Origin: Bradyrhizobium sacchari
GTDB taxonomy: Bacteria; Pseudomonadota; Alphaproteobacteria; Rhizobiales; Xanthobacteraceae
NCBI RefSeq assembly: GCF_002068095.1
Contig: NZ_LWIG01000060.1
Span: 10,825-74,824 of the forward strand
DNA length: 64,000 nt
Reading direction: 5' to 3'
Part shown: in pieces, positions 43,650 through 55,229 of the stretch
How the letters are laid out: every line of letters begins with the position of its first letter
Numbering within the stretch: position 1 is the stretch's first letter
Program-made: the position numbers and the translations under genes
Notes under the pieces: model-generated
What the model was told of the DNA's origin: nothing
Database searches by the model: none
The model's input: the letters and a program-made list of their open reading frames with translations, nothing else

Positions 43650-44050
43650 GATCAGCATCGTATCGGTTTCTAGTGGCGGCTGACCAAGTGGCAGAACTGA
43701 TGCGCCGGGTGAGGCTCTAGCGGTAGTCGAGTTGGCCGACCATCGGCAGCTTTGGCTTCGTCAGCACGAGCAGCTTCTCGTCCAGGCGCCGCTTGCCATG
43801 CGCCTTGACGAAGCCAGCGACCAGCGCCGTCGCCGCAGTGAACTGCACGGTGTAAGCGAACAGGATCGCCTCTCGCCTGGGCACGTTGGGCAAATACGTT
43901 TGGCCGACGCCCGGCGGGCGGAGCAACAGTACGGTCTCGCCGTTGACCATCCGTCATGGCGCGGCAAGGCCGCGGATCTGCTTCGGATTCATCGGCCGCC
44001 GTGCCTCGAAGTCGAATCCGGCAGGCCCCTTACAGCCAGGATGACTTTCC
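43650..44050 (-). pseudogene. IS21-family istB (helper ATPase) relic
   Basis: Minus-strand pieces in shifted frames: FDFEARRPMNPKQIRGLA, then NGETVLLLRPPGVGQTYL (Walker A with GKT changed to GQT), EAILFAYTVQFTAATALVAG, DEKLLVLTKPKLPMVGQLDY, and in another frame LEPHPAHQFCHLVSRH. The order equals IstB. A stop before MVNGETV, a frameshift near 43730 and the damaged P-loop show it is dead. No istA or terminal repeat seen. Confidence 0.75.
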
Positions 44051-44361
44051 GAATAATGCGGGGGGCATCCTGAAGTTACGCCCCGGAGCTCTCGCAGCAG
44101 AGCGAGCGCGTGCTGGCTATAAACATTGATCTAGATGAACATTGCCTGGTAGTTTGGATCTGATCCCCGTCTCAGGCCGAAAGGAACGCAGTCGCGGCTC
44201 GGCGCTGACTGGTTGGATGGATCAGACGCCGTCTCCGGCACACCCACACTCCTGGTTGAAGTTAGCAGCAGCGTGGCTCGGCGCCAAAGACCCCACGCAT
44301 ACACGGGGCAAGCGCTGTCCCTACCACGCGCTACTAACTTCAATATCGTTGTACACGGACT

Positions 44362-44379
44362 AGCTTTCCAAAAGCTGAC
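44362..44379 (-). promoter_or_regulatory. tts box, minus strand, without an intact gene
   Basis: Minus strand: GTCAGCTTTTGGAAAGCT, one base from the tts core (TCG to TGG). Below it are about 300 bp of non-coding-looking DNA and then the istB relic, so the controlled gene seems to be lost or truncated. Confidence 0.65.
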
Positions 44380-46419
44380 GAACTCGACACGAATCATCGC
44401 CCATCAATGTTGGTAACCGGCGGCTCTGGTGTGCCATTCACGAATCACCATCATTATCTCTGCGACTGCCGCGACCGTTGGGTCAATACGATCAATCTCG
44501 AAAAAGGGATGCGACAGCGCTCCGATGGAGGGTCTCGCTCGATGCCGCCTGTTGTTGTCCTCCGGAAAACGTCGGTAGTGTGTCTGAGTGGAGAACCAAT
44601 ATATGCGCGCCTGGGTAGGCTGAAGCGGGATCATCGCTCAAGGGCGCCCTCGATCGGCTCCACTAAAGGACCGTGCGCCACCCTTGCAATGGACCTGCCT
44701 GCGAGTGTCGCAAGCTTCAGCGCCGTTATCGAATGGCTTGAGCATCTTGATGCTGAGCCAAACTGTCAGAGGACGGAGATGGTCAATGTAGTGCTTTTGT
44801 TGATCATGCCTGAATTGACAGAGGCCTCATGGCACTGGCTAGGTCAAAGCGGTCATCTCGTTGCGGCATGCGATTCAACCCCGTTCCCAAGTGAGCGTGT
44901 AGCACCATAAATGAGGGGCGCTGGTTTTGAGTGTGGGACGGCAGCTCGGGTGTTCTCTTGGGGCGTTGCGAGCAAGGTCGGAACCCGCATCCCCATCGCA
45001 CAGCCGCCACGGCAAAAAGCACGCTGACGTCAGTACCGACAACCGTGGACGCTGACCATCATGGGGAGGGACGGACCGCGCTCCAGTTAATCGAGGCGGC
45101 CCATCCTTTTCGAGTGGCAGCCGTTTGAGAAGAGGTGTCGGCTCCTCTTTAGCGCGAGAGCCTTTGTCGGGGGGCGCGCCGCCCAGGAGTGAGATTAGGT
45201 TAGGCCCTCAGAGCAGAGTCTGCCTCAATTTAGAAGCGGCAGTGCTCATGGATGCGTCGGCTTGCGGAAGTTGCATTGTCGCGCGCGGGTACTGCAACGT
45301 GGAAAGATGGCCGGCGTTCGCTGAAGTCAGACATACTGCACCAATTTAAGATGATCGTCTGAGAGGACAGGCGAGCGAATAGAACAAGCCGCGTCTTGAG
45401 GGAAAGTAGTCAGAGTCCGATTGGCCCGATTGCGGACTTCGACAGAATTTCGTGCCGGCGCGCGATAGGCGACCTCGGCTACACATTGGTAGAGTGTGGG
45501 CGTAAGCGCAGTCCAAGCGCGTTGTCGGGGCCGGGGTCTTGCGCCTGCACCGTCGGTGATCAAGATCTATCCTGTCGATATGACGTATCAGAGGCGCGCT
45601 GACTTCAACACTCTTCCCATTCTCTTCAAAGACTCACTCAGCGTTGAGATTGGTGGTTCCCCCAAAGAGAGCCTCCTGGTGAAGGAGTCGTCATGTACCA
45701 ATCCCAGCATAGCGAGCCGATATGCCACACGTAGCTGTTTAAATGATGTTCACCGCCACTCCATGGCTCTCGGCATCGGGCGGTCTTACTCGCGCCACCA
45801 ATGAAGCCAATGATCGATCGTTCGAGACTGCAAGCAGACTGATCTCTATAGTGTTCACGGCCGCCAACGTTGACCTCTCGCGGCGAGCACCCGCGACTTC
45901 TGTGCCCACCATTCGCGTCTCTGGAGCCGGGTGTGCACTATCAAAGCGGTGGTGACGACCCCTCTCACGACCAGACTTATGCCCAACTCCTCATTAAGCA
46001 GAATCTCATTCGAAAAATGTCGCAATCATCATTGGGCGGAAGAGATAGCTGCTCTTATTGCGTGGCACCCCACCGCTCCCATCGTTGCATGGGATAGACG
46101 GGAGCTTGGAAGCAAGAGAAAGAGTTTGGGAATTTAGTGGGCAATTACCGTGTACTGGGCCGATCCCACCGAGGCGGAGTTGAGGCGGCACAGTCCGCGA
46201 GGAACTAAATGAGGCGCGGACCAATCAAGGCACTTCCCAAGGATAACTTGTGATTTTTGACGATGCGCCTGCCCGGGCTTCAAACAAGCCGTCTGGCCAC
46301 AAGAAAGAAAAGTGGCAAGCAATTGGGTATGGGTCCCACCGTCGCGTACATAGATCGGTCGATGGGCTGGCACTTGGGGCGGCTTGCAAGGGCTACGTTG
46401 CTAAGTCGTTGGATGCAAG
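44380..46419. other. 2 kb of degraded sequence at the island end
   Basis: No frame has a credible start, domain or family pattern. A plus-strand frame ending at 44910 has a protein-like part (ASVASFSAVIEWLEHLDAEP), but nothing recognisable. No integrase, tRNA or obvious direct repeat was found. Confidence 0.35.
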
Positions 46420-46447
46420 AAAAACCCTGGCATCTCGCCAGGGTTTT
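46420..46447 (-). terminator. Rho-independent terminator of groEL
   Basis: Perfect 7-bp stem CCCTGGC / GCCAGGG with a 5-nt loop, A-tract on one side and T-tract on the other, about 30 bp after the groEL stop. It can act in both directions, insulating groESL from the island. Confidence 0.85.
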
Positions 46448-46476
46448 GCGTGTCATCGAGAATTTGAGAACGCGGA

Positions 46477-48117
<1,641 letters not shown>

Positions 48118-48165
48118 CTCGAATTTTCCTTGGATGATGTTTGACTGGAGGGAGGAGAGGGGCTC

Positions 48166-48480
48166 TTAAGCCGCCTTCTTCTTGGACTCGCTGACTTCGA
48201 GAACGCCCATCACGTCGCTCTCCTTCATGATCAGCAGGTCCTGGCCGTCGATCTTGACTTCGGTGCCGGACCACTTGCCGAACAGCACGCGGTCGCCGAC
48301 CTTCAGGTCGATCGGGATCAGCTTGCCGGCCTCGTCGCGGCCACCGGGGCCAACGGCGACGACTTCGCCCTGGGAGGGCTTTTCCTTGGCAGTGTCGGGA
48401 ATGATGATGCCGCCAGCGGTCTTCTCTTCTGCGTCGATGCGCTTGACCACGACGCGGTCGTGAAGCGGACGGAATTTCAT
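48166..48480 (-). CDS. groES: GroES co-chaperonin (10 kDa)
   Basis: 104 residues. Starts MKFRPLHDRVVVKRIDAEEK, with the mobile loop EEKTAGGIIIPDTAKEKPSQ, GEVVAVGPGGRDEAGKLIPI and VLFGKWSGTEVKIDGQDLLI. Caps the GroEL ring. AGGAGG lies 5 nt upstream of ATG. First gene of the groESL operon; a CIRCE element lies 44-70 bp upstream, so HrcA repression and heat induction are expected. Bradyrhizobium carries several groESL operons; this one has no sigma-54 promoter. Confidence 0.98.
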   Translation of the reverse strand: MKFRPLHDRVVVKRIDAEEKTAGGIIIPDTAKEKPSQGEVVAVGPGGRDEAGKLIPIDLKVGDRVLFGKWSGTEVKIDGQDLLIMKESDVMGVLEVSESKKKAA

Positions 48481-48523
48481 GCAGTCCTCCTAAACATTTG
48501 CACGAGTTGAGGATTTTGAATTG

Positions 48524-48550
48524 TTAGCAGTCGATGCCCGTGAGTGCTAG
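48524..48550 (-). promoter_or_regulatory. CIRCE element (HrcA operator)
   Basis: TTAGCAGTC-N9-GAGTGCTAG, two substitutions from the TTAGCACTC-N9-GAGTGCTAA consensus with the correct 9-bp spacing, located 44 bp before the groES ATG. Confidence 0.9.
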
Positions 48551-48881
48551 CACGAGCGAGATTGAAATAGGACAGGAATTTTGCGGGGGCAAGGGCTTCT
48601 AGCAGAAAAATCAGCACCCGGAAGCGGGGACTGCCAGAATCTCTTTCCCATCGTTAACCAGCCTTGGAGACCGCTTCGAGGCTCCCTCGGGGACCGTATT
48701 AGCACGGGGGCATGTCTGCTGCTAACGCATTGAATTTCAACAGCTTGTTAAACTTTTGAGCTTGAGATGGGTTGTCAGTTTGCGTCACATTTCTCTCATG
48801 TGAGCGCATCTCCACCGGGTGGCTCGTAAGCAGCGTACCGGAAAGCCACCCCCAGAATGCGCTCCTGCAAAGGAGGTTGGC

Positions 48882-49169
48882 ATGGGACTGCGGGTTGGGG
48901 GCGTTTCCGAGGACTTCCGGAAACAGATGCTGGGCTACGGGCTGACGACGGCACAAATTCTCTACCGGATGCCGGATCATCCCTCGCTGCTCCAGACCTA
49001 TGTCTGGCAGAACTACGACATGTTTCCGAAATTTCCCGCGCTGACCGACTTTCTGGCCTTCTGGCAGGAGAAGCTCGACGGTCCCTTGTTCTCGGTGACG
49101 GTCGCCCATTCCAAGCTGATCAAGCCCGCCGAGCTGCGCGCCGTCGACGGCGTGTTCCGGCTGCATTGA
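48882..49169 (+). CDS. usg: Usg family protein
   Basis: 95 residues from ATG 48882, with AGGAGG 5 nt upstream; a longer frame upstream lacks family similarity. Sequence GLTTAQILYRMPDHPSLLQT, then WQNYDMFPKFPALTDFLAFW and PLFSVTVAHSKLI, is that of the alphaproteobacterial Usg protein, a small soluble protein of unknown biochemical role. Stands alone between groESL and the TPR gene. Confidence 0.9.
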   Translation: MGLRVGGVSEDFRKQMLGYGLTTAQILYRMPDHPSLLQTYVWQNYDMFPKFPALTDFLAFWQEKLDGPLFSVTVAHSKLIKPAELRAVDGVFRLH

Positions 49170-49366
49170 GGGCGAGCCCCGATCTCGTCGCACCAGCCTC
49201 GCAGGGTGGGCAAAGGCGCGCTCTTCGCGCCGTACCCACCATCCCACCGCGATCGCAGCTGGCGATGGTGGGCACGCATCCGGCGTCGCTCTTCGAGCTA
49301 TGGCGGACAAGCCGCTTTGCCCAACCCTGTGAACGCGCTATCTGCTCGACCGGTGCCTGAGGGTCA

Positions 49367-51493
49367 TCAAGCGCCGCTGCTGCAATAGCGCTTCCACATC
49401 GCGCGATAGGCCTCGTCCACCGCTTGCGCGTAGGCGACCGGGTTGCAGGCGGCCGCAGCGCGCACCTGTCCGGGCAGTGCGTGGCGCAACTCGTCGAGGT
49501 CGCCGAGCTCAGCCGCACGGCTCACCGCGATGTCGACATAGGCCTCCTCGCTGTCCGTCACCCAGTCCGGCAGGCCAAGCGCGGTAAGGATGGAGCCGGC
49601 GGCACGGCTGGGCAGGCTCTGCCCGAGCTTGGCCACCACCGGCACGCCCATCTGCAAGGCTTCCAAAGTGCTGACGCCGCCATTCTGCGGGAACGGGTCG
49701 AGGGCAATATCGACGCGATTGAACGCTGCCAGATGATCGATGCGCAAGGTGGTTCCGAGCAGATCGACGCGTTCGGCCGGCACGCCGCAAGCTGCAAGCC
49801 GCGCCAGCAGATTGTCGCGGACCAGTTGATCGTCCAGCGCAACATCCTTGATCAGCAGTCGCGACCCCGGCACCCGCTCGAGAATCCGGGACCAGGCTTT
49901 CGCGGCCTGGTCCGAAATCTTGCTGATGCGGTTGAAGACACCGAATGTGACGAAGCCGTTCGAGATCGCCGGCGTTGACGTCTGCGCAAGCTCGATCGGC
50001 AGTGGCTCCAGCGTCACAAAGCACGGCAGATCGACGATCGTTTCCGCAAACAGATGCCGGACCGCGGGAGGAATCGCGACCGGGTCCGAGAACAGATAAT
50101 CGATCGTCGGCAGCCCGGTGCCGGTGCCGTGACCCCAGCCATGGGCCTGGATCGGCGCCGGCTTGCGTGCAAATACGCTGAGGCGGTTTCCCTTGGTGTG
50201 GCCGGACAGATCGATCAGGATATCGATGCCATCGGCGCGGATCTCGGCATCGAGGCGATCGTCGTTCCATTGCGAGGCATCGCGCCAGCGATCGGCGATC
50301 TTTCGGAATTCGGCGGTCGCCGGATCTTCTTTCGACGAACAGGAGTAGCACACGACCTCAAACTGTGTCCGGTCGTGGTATTGCAGGACCGGCTTGAATA
50401 TGAACGCGGCCGAATGCGCGTTGAAGTCCGCCGAGACATAGCCGAGCACCAGTGGGCGATCCGGATCGCGGCTGTTATCGTACGCTTCCACCGCTCGTGA
50501 AGCGAACGTCTTGCCGATCCGCTCCCACCAGACCTGCCGCGCCTGCTGATGCTGCTCGACGCTGGCATCGGCCGCGAAATCGAGCGTGAATATCTTGTTG
50601 GAGATGGCGCCTGGGAAGTCAGGCTCGATCTCGAGCGCTCTGTCGTAACTGGCCAGGGCTTCGTCGACCCGCCCAAGTGCGGAGAGACAAATGCCCCGGA
50701 CCAAATGAGCTTGAGCGGCATCGGGATCGAGCGCGATAGCTCTCTCACTATCCTTCAATGCTTCGGCGATTTGCGGGATCTGGAGCCAGACACAGGCGCG
50801 CCCGAGCCACCCGTTCATCTCGTCGGGCGCCAGGGCGATTGCCCGATTGCAATCCGCCATGGCGTCGTCAAATCGCAGAAGTTCCTGCAATGCGATGGCG
50901 CGGTTCGCCAGCGCCGAGGCATAGTCGGGCTTGATCGACAGCGCGCGGTTCAGGCTTGCGATGGCCTCGTCGTAATTGCGCAGACGGCAGAGCACCCAAC
51001 CCCGGCCATTGTGGGCTTCGGCAAGTTTTCCGTCGATTGCGAGCGCCTTGTCGTAGCAATCGAGCGCTTGCTGAAGATCGAGGGTCACGCTCGCGTTGCC
51101 GAGATTGGACAGGGCTACGGCGAAGTTGGGGCGCAGGGCGAGGGCCCTTCGATAGCTCTCGCGGGCCTCGTCGTGACGTCGCAGCTTGTTCAGTGCGATG
51201 CCCCGGCTCATGTGAGCATCGGCAGATTGCGGATCCACGGCAACCGCCCGGCTCAGCAGAATTTCGGCTTCCTGATAGTTCTTGGCATCAGACTCCAGAC
51301 TGCCGAGCATATGCAGCGCGATGAACTGGTTGGGCGCAAGCTGCAAGACCTGGCGGTAGCCGGCCCGGGCCTCGGAGAGAAGCCCTTGCTTGTGCAGCTG
51401 GAGGGCCAGCCCGAGCAATGGCAGCACTTCGGCTTTCTGTCGCTTTTGAAGCCGGGCATTGTGAAATGCACGCTGACCTACGCTGTTGCTCAT
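49367..51493 (-). CDS. TPR protein with O-GlcNAc-transferase-like (GT41/SPINDLY) C-terminus
   Basis: 708 residues from ATG 51493. The N-terminal 330 residues are about nine tetratricopeptide repeats (e.g. EAEILLSRAVAVDPQSADAH; EARESYRRALALRPNFAVAL; ALASYDRALEIEPDFPGAIS). The C-terminal half has the GT41 features PLVLGYVSADFNAHSAAFIF, DILIDLSGHTKGNRLSVFAR, KPAPIQAHGWGHGTGTGLPT, DYLFSDPVAIPP and FPQNGGVSTLEALQMGVPVV. By family it may transfer a sugar to protein Ser/Thr or to a glycolipid; acceptor unknown. Cytoplasmic, no signal peptide. Not in an operon. Confidence 0.88.
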   Translation of the reverse strand: MSNSVGQRAFHNARLQKRQKAEVLPLLGLALQLHKQGLLSEARAGYRQVLQLAPNQFIALHMLGSLESDAKNYQEAEILLSRAVAVDPQSADAHMSRGIALNKLRRHDEARESYRRALALRPNFAVALSNLGNASVTLDLQQALDCYDKALAIDGKLAEAHNGRGWVLCRLRNYDEAIASLNRALSIKPDYASALANRAIALQELLRFDDAMADCNRAIALAPDEMNGWLGRACVWLQIPQIAEALKDSERAIALDPDAAQAHLVRGICLSALGRVDEALASYDRALEIEPDFPGAISNKIFTLDFAADASVEQHQQARQVWWERIGKTFASRAVEAYDNSRDPDRPLVLGYVSADFNAHSAAFIFKPVLQYHDRTQFEVVCYSCSSKEDPATAEFRKIADRWRDASQWNDDRLDAEIRADGIDILIDLSGHTKGNRLSVFARKPAPIQAHGWGHGTGTGLPTIDYLFSDPVAIPPAVRHLFAETIVDLPCFVTLEPLPIELAQTSTPAISNGFVTFGVFNRISKISDQAAKAWSRILERVPGSRLLIKDVALDDQLVRDNLLARLAACGVPAERVDLLGTTLRIDHLAAFNRVDIALDPFPQNGGVSTLEALQMGVPVVAKLGQSLPSRAAGSILTALGLPDWVTDSEEAYVDIAVSRAAELGDLDELRHALPGQVRAAAACNPVAYAQAVDEAYRAMWKRYCSSGA

Positions 51494-51706
51494 CAATCAA
51501 TCCCCCAGAATCTCTTATGGGAGATTAAGTCGGCGAGGGCGCGAATACGAGACGACGGCCGTTCGTGACGACAGCTTCGGGCAAGCTACGAGCGGTTGTG
51601 GTCATCGCGTTGACTGGCCCGCAATTGCTGCCCGGTCCAGGACTGGCTAATCTACCGTTGGGTTGTCCCCGTCCGGCGGGCGCGGCTCAGATCAGGGAGA
51701 CAGACA
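51494..51706. promoter_or_regulatory. Divergent promoter region of the TPR and cupin genes
   Basis: 213 bp between divergent start codons. No operator recognised. A strong SD (AGGGAGA) precedes the cupin gene. Confidence 0.4.
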
Positions 51707-52234
51707 ATGGCCAGGCAAAAGGCATCAAGACCCGCAACCAAGACCGCGGTCAAGAAGCGGAGCGGCACCAAGGCGGCGGCGCGATCCTCGGCGCGCAAGG
51801 CGGTGAAGACAAAGGCGCGCGCGGCCGCACCGAAGAAGCCGGCGCGCCCCAGGCAGCGCATCGCGATCAGCCATCATCGCGAAGAAGACTTCAAGGCCGA
51901 CGGCCTGCGTGCCTACGCAAAATACCGCGACCTCGGCATTGCCGCTGCGACCCATGGCCTGGCGCAGGCGCACGTGATACGCCTGCAAGGCCCCTGCGAT
52001 CCGGCGGAGGTCTCGAAGCTGCACTTCCACGACGTCGAATTCCAGATGGTCTATGTGCTCAAAGGCTGGGTGAAGACCTACATGGACGGGCAGGGCGAGA
52101 CCTTGATGAAGCAAGGCAGCGCCTGGACCCAGCCCCCGAAGATCAAGCACATGATCCTGGATTATTCGGACGATGTGGAGCTGCTGGAGGTGATCCTGCC
52201 GGCGGAGTTCAAGACGGTGGAGTTGAAGGCGTAA
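51707..52234 (+). CDS. Cupin-domain protein with Lys/Ala-rich N-terminal tail
   Basis: 175 residues. Residues 1-50 are a disordered basic tail (ARQKASRPATKTAVKKRSGT; KARAAAPKKPARPRQR) like histone-H1-type or nucleoid-binding tails. Residues 80-170 form a cupin barrel (LHFHDVEFQMVYVLKGWVKT, GSAWTQPPKIKHMILD, VELLEVILPAEF). HFHD and the later KH could bind a metal. By family it may bind or modify a small molecule. The basic tail suggests nucleic-acid association, which is inference. Single gene. Confidence 0.75.
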   Translation: MARQKASRPATKTAVKKRSGTKAAARSSARKAVKTKARAAAPKKPARPRQRIAISHHREEDFKADGLRAYAKYRDLGIAAATHGLAQAHVIRLQGPCDPAEVSKLHFHDVEFQMVYVLKGWVKTYMDGQGETLMKQGSAWTQPPKIKHMILDYSDDVELLEVILPAEFKTVELKA

Positions 52235-52268
52235 GGGGCTGCGGAAAGAGCGCGCCGGTCTCTCAACT

Positions 52269-52357
52269 CGTCATTGCGAGGAGCTCTTGCGACGAAGCAA
52301 TCCGGACTATCTCCGTGGGACGCATTTCCGGATTGCTTCGCTTCGCTCGCAATGACG
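52269..52357. repeat. Palindromic intergenic repeat, class A, copy 1
   Basis: Begins CGTCATTGCGAGGAGC and ends GCTCGCAATGACG. The arms also contain GAAGCAATCC / GGATTGCTTC. About 89 bp, between convergent genes; the transcript would fold as a long hairpin. Further copies at 55036 and 63602. Confidence 0.85.
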
Positions 52358-52368
52358 GGTGGAGAGAG

Positions 52369-53619
52369 CTAACTCAGCACCCCCACCACCGCCCCCATCA
52401 GGCACGTCGTCAGCGTCCCCGATACGATCGACTTCAGCCCGAGCGCGTTGATCTCCTCGCGCCGCTCCGGCGCCATCACACCCAGCCCGCCGATCATGAT
52501 GCCGAGGCTGGCGAAGTTGGCGAAGCCGCACATCGCGTAGAGCATGATCAGGCGCGAGCGTGGATCGAGCGTATCGGGCGGCAGTTTCGAGAAGTCGACA
52601 TAGGCGATCAGCTCATTGAGCACGGTCTTGGTGCCCATCAGGCTGCCGGCCGTTACCGCCTGGTCCCACGGCAAACCCATCAGCCAGCACACCGGCGCCA
52701 TGACAAGGCCCAGCAGGCGCTGCAGCGAGATCGCGGCGCCGCCGATGTTTGGCAAGAGGCCGAGGATGGCGTTGACGAGGTAGACCAGCGCCACGAGCAC
52801 GAGGAGCATCGCGACGATGTTGAGCAACAGCTCGAGCCCCGCGCTCGTGCCTTTCACGATCGCATCCATCGTGCTCGCGACCTCCATCTCCGGATCCTCC
52901 AGCGCGCCGCCGGTGCGCTTGTCCGAGGTCTCCGGCACCATGATCAGGCTGACGAGGATCGCGGCCGGCGCGCCCAGCACGGAAGCGATGACGAAATGCG
53001 CGGCCGCATCAGGAATAAGAGGAGCAAGGAGCGTCGCATAGAGCACCAGCACGGTGCCGGCGATGCCGGCCATGCCGCCGGTCATGACCAGGAACAATTC
53101 GCTGCGGGTCATCTGCGCCAGATACGGCCGCACGAACAGCGGCGCCTCGACCATGCCGAGGAAGATGTTGGCGGCGGTCGAGAGCCCGACCGCGCCGCCG
53201 ACGCCGAGCGTCCGCTCCAGCAGCCAGGCCATGCCGCGCACGATCGGCGGCAGCACGCGCCAGTAGAACAGCAGCGTCGTCAGCACGCTCATAACCAGCA
53301 CGATCGGCAGCGCCTGGAACGCCAGGATGAAGTCCGCGCCGGGCACCTTCAGGTCGAAGGGCAGGGTGCCGCCGCCGATATAGCCGAACACGAAGGCGGA
53401 GCCTGCGCGCGAGGCCGCCGAGATCGCGCCGACCGCATCGTTGATGGTGCCGAAGGCATGGGCGACGACCGGCAGTTTCAGCAGCACGACCGCGGTGACG
53501 AAGGTCACGGCGAGGCCGATCGCCGCCTGGCGCAGCGAGACCGCGCGGCGATTCTCTGCGAGCGCGAAGGCGATCAGCAGCAATGCGAAAATGCCGAGTG
53601 CCGATTGCAGGCGAAGCAT
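52369..53619 (-). CDS. Concentrative nucleoside transporter (NupC/CNT family)
   Basis: 416 residues from ATG 53619 (GGGGAC upstream). About ten membrane helices (e.g. LQSALGIFALLLIAFALAEN; LELLLNIVAMLLVLVALVYL). CNT landmarks: SAFVFGYIGGG, STAANIFLGMVEAPLFVRPY, FLVMTGGMAGIAGTVLVLYA, GTKTVLNELIAYVDF and YAMCGFANFASLGIMIGGLG. Imports nucleosides with H+ or Na+. Inner membrane. Convergent with the cupin gene across a palindromic repeat. Single gene. Confidence 0.92.
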   Translation of the reverse strand: MLRLQSALGIFALLLIAFALAENRRAVSLRQAAIGLAVTFVTAVVLLKLPVVAHAFGTINDAVGAISAASRAGSAFVFGYIGGGTLPFDLKVPGADFILAFQALPIVLVMSVLTTLLFYWRVLPPIVRGMAWLLERTLGVGGAVGLSTAANIFLGMVEAPLFVRPYLAQMTRSELFLVMTGGMAGIAGTVLVLYATLLAPLIPDAAAHFVIASVLGAPAAILVSLIMVPETSDKRTGGALEDPEMEVASTMDAIVKGTSAGLELLLNIVAMLLVLVALVYLVNAILGLLPNIGGAAISLQRLLGLVMAPVCWLMGLPWDQAVTAGSLMGTKTVLNELIAYVDFSKLPPDTLDPRSRLIMLYAMCGFANFASLGIMIGGLGVMAPERREEINALGLKSIVSGTLTTCLMGAVVGVLS

Positions 53620-53780
53620 GATGTCCCCAAACCCCCAATGATTATGGCCGCGCCTGCGTTGCAAAGGCAATGCCGACAGGCCGCGGAAGCGCCCCGTTGT
53701 TGACAAGCGGACCCGTCTCAGCCACGCGGGGAGACCCATCGAGATAAGGGGGCGGACCGCCCGAGGTGACCGAAAAGGCG

Positions 53781-55019
53781 ATGCCAGAGCAGCCAATATC
53801 CCAAAATCCGCCGGTCAGCGCCGGCGCGCTCCTCGCCCACCGCGCCTTCCTGTACTTCCTGCTCTCGCGCAGCCTGTCGCGCTTCTCCAGCCAGATCGCC
53901 GCGGTCGCGATCGGCTGGCAGATCTACGATCTCACCGGCTCGGCCTTCGACCTCGGGATGGTCGGGCTCGTGCAGTTCCTGCCGACGGCGCTGCTCGTGT
54001 TCGTCGCCGGCCACGCCGCCGACCGTTTCGAGCGCAAGCGTGTGGTCCAGCTCTGCCAGCTCGTGGAAGCCCTGACGGCGCTTTATCTCGGCGTCATCAC
54101 CTATCTCGGCGCGGTCAGCGAGGTGCAGATCTTCATCGCGACCTTCGTGCTCGGCATCGCCGGCGCGTTCGAGAGCCCGACCACCGCCGCGCTGCTGCCG
54201 CTGATCGCGCCGCAGGGATCGCTCCAGCGCGCCACGGCGGTCGCGAGCGGTGCGGGGCAGGTCGCGACCATCACCGGTCCCGCGCTTGGCGGTTTCGCCT
54301 ACGCGATCGCGCCGCATCTCGCCTATGCCGTGATGCTGCTGTTCTGGATCGTGGGGATGATCCTTACCGGCTTCATCCGGCCGCGTCCGCAGGCGGTGGC
54401 CAAGGACATGGACGATGCGGACAATATCTTCGCCGGGGTCCGCTTCATCCGCAGCAATCCCGCGATCCTCGGCACCATCTCGCTCGATCTGTTCGCGGTG
54501 CTGTTCGGCGGCGTCACCGCGCTCTTGCCGATCTATGCCCGCGACATTCTGCAGACCGGCCCGGTGGGTCTCGGTGTGCTCCGTGCCGCGCCTGCGGTCG
54601 GCGCGCTGCTGATGACCATGGTGCTGGCGCGCCACGCCATCTCGCGCCATGTGGGCCTGCGCATGTTCCAGGCCGTGATCGTGTTCGGCCTTGCCACGAT
54701 CGTGTTCGCGCTGTCGTCCTGGATGTGGCTGTCGGTGCTGTCGCTCGCGATCCTCGGCGCGGCCGACACGATCAGCGTCGTGATCCGCTTCTCGCTGGTG
54801 CAGCTGTCGACGCCGGACGAGATGCGCGGCCGTGTGGGCGCGGTGAATTTCCTGTTCATCAACGCCTCCAACCAGCTCGGCCAGTTCGAGAGCGGGCTCA
54901 CGGCGGCACTGTTCGGCACCATGCCCGCCGCCGTGCTCGGCGGCATCTGCACGGTCGCGGTGGCGCTGTTGTGGATGAAACTGTTTCCGACCCTGCGGCA
55001 GGTGGAGAGCTTGGAGTAG
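53781..55019 (+). CDS. Major facilitator superfamily transporter (MFS_3, EntS-like)
   Basis: 412 residues from ATG 53781; a GTG at 53766 would add five. Twelve membrane helices with the MFS loop motif ADRFERKRVV (D-R-x-x-R/K-R type) after helix 2, the N-terminal RAFLYFLLSRSLSRFSSQIA and VAIGWQIYDLTGSAFDLGMV, and the second-half equivalent RLVQLSTPDEMRGRVGAVNF. This pattern is the EntS/macrolide-efflux-like branch of MFS, mostly exporters. Substrate unknown. Single gene followed by a palindromic repeat. Confidence 0.88.
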   Translation: MPEQPISQNPPVSAGALLAHRAFLYFLLSRSLSRFSSQIAAVAIGWQIYDLTGSAFDLGMVGLVQFLPTALLVFVAGHAADRFERKRVVQLCQLVEALTALYLGVITYLGAVSEVQIFIATFVLGIAGAFESPTTAALLPLIAPQGSLQRATAVASGAGQVATITGPALGGFAYAIAPHLAYAVMLLFWIVGMILTGFIRPRPQAVAKDMDDADNIFAGVRFIRSNPAILGTISLDLFAVLFGGVTALLPIYARDILQTGPVGLGVLRAAPAVGALLMTMVLARHAISRHVGLRMFQAVIVFGLATIVFALSSWMWLSVLSLAILGAADTISVVIRFSLVQLSTPDEMRGRVGAVNFLFINASNQLGQFESGLTAALFGTMPAAVLGGICTVAVALLWMKLFPTLRQVESLE

Positions 55020-55035
55020 GCCCCCGCTCCCTCCA

Positions 55036-55122
55036 CGTCATTACGAGGAGCTCTTGCGACGAAGCAATCCAGAATCTCGCCGCGGAGGCAGCCTGGATTG
55101 CTTCGCTGCGCTCGCAATGACG
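55036..55122. repeat. Palindromic intergenic repeat, class A, copy 2
   Basis: CGTCATTACGAGGAGC ... GCTCGCAATGACG, with the same internal GAAGCAATCC / GGATTGCTTC arms as the copy at 52269. About 87 bp, just after the MFS stop. Confidence 0.85.
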
Positions 55123-55229
55123 ATTGTTGAGATAGCGTGGTGACTTAGGTCACGTCACCCCCGCAGCCGAGCAGCAGCAGGCGCCACTTGACGCCTACTG
55201 TGCATGGGGTTGTTTTCGCAGTTTTCTGT

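Noticed and set aside
44845..44880. TTGAATCGCATGCCGC... on the minus strand, also like the NolA-type element
   Set aside because: No -10-like box at 19 bp and no gene downstream.
51565..53703. 712-codon plus-strand open frame
   Set aside because: Out-of-frame shadow of the cupin gene joined to the antisense of the nucleoside transporter; Arg/Gln/His-rich, no domain.
53718..54650. 310-codon minus-strand open frame
   Set aside because: Antisense to the MFS transporter gene; charged low-complexity product.
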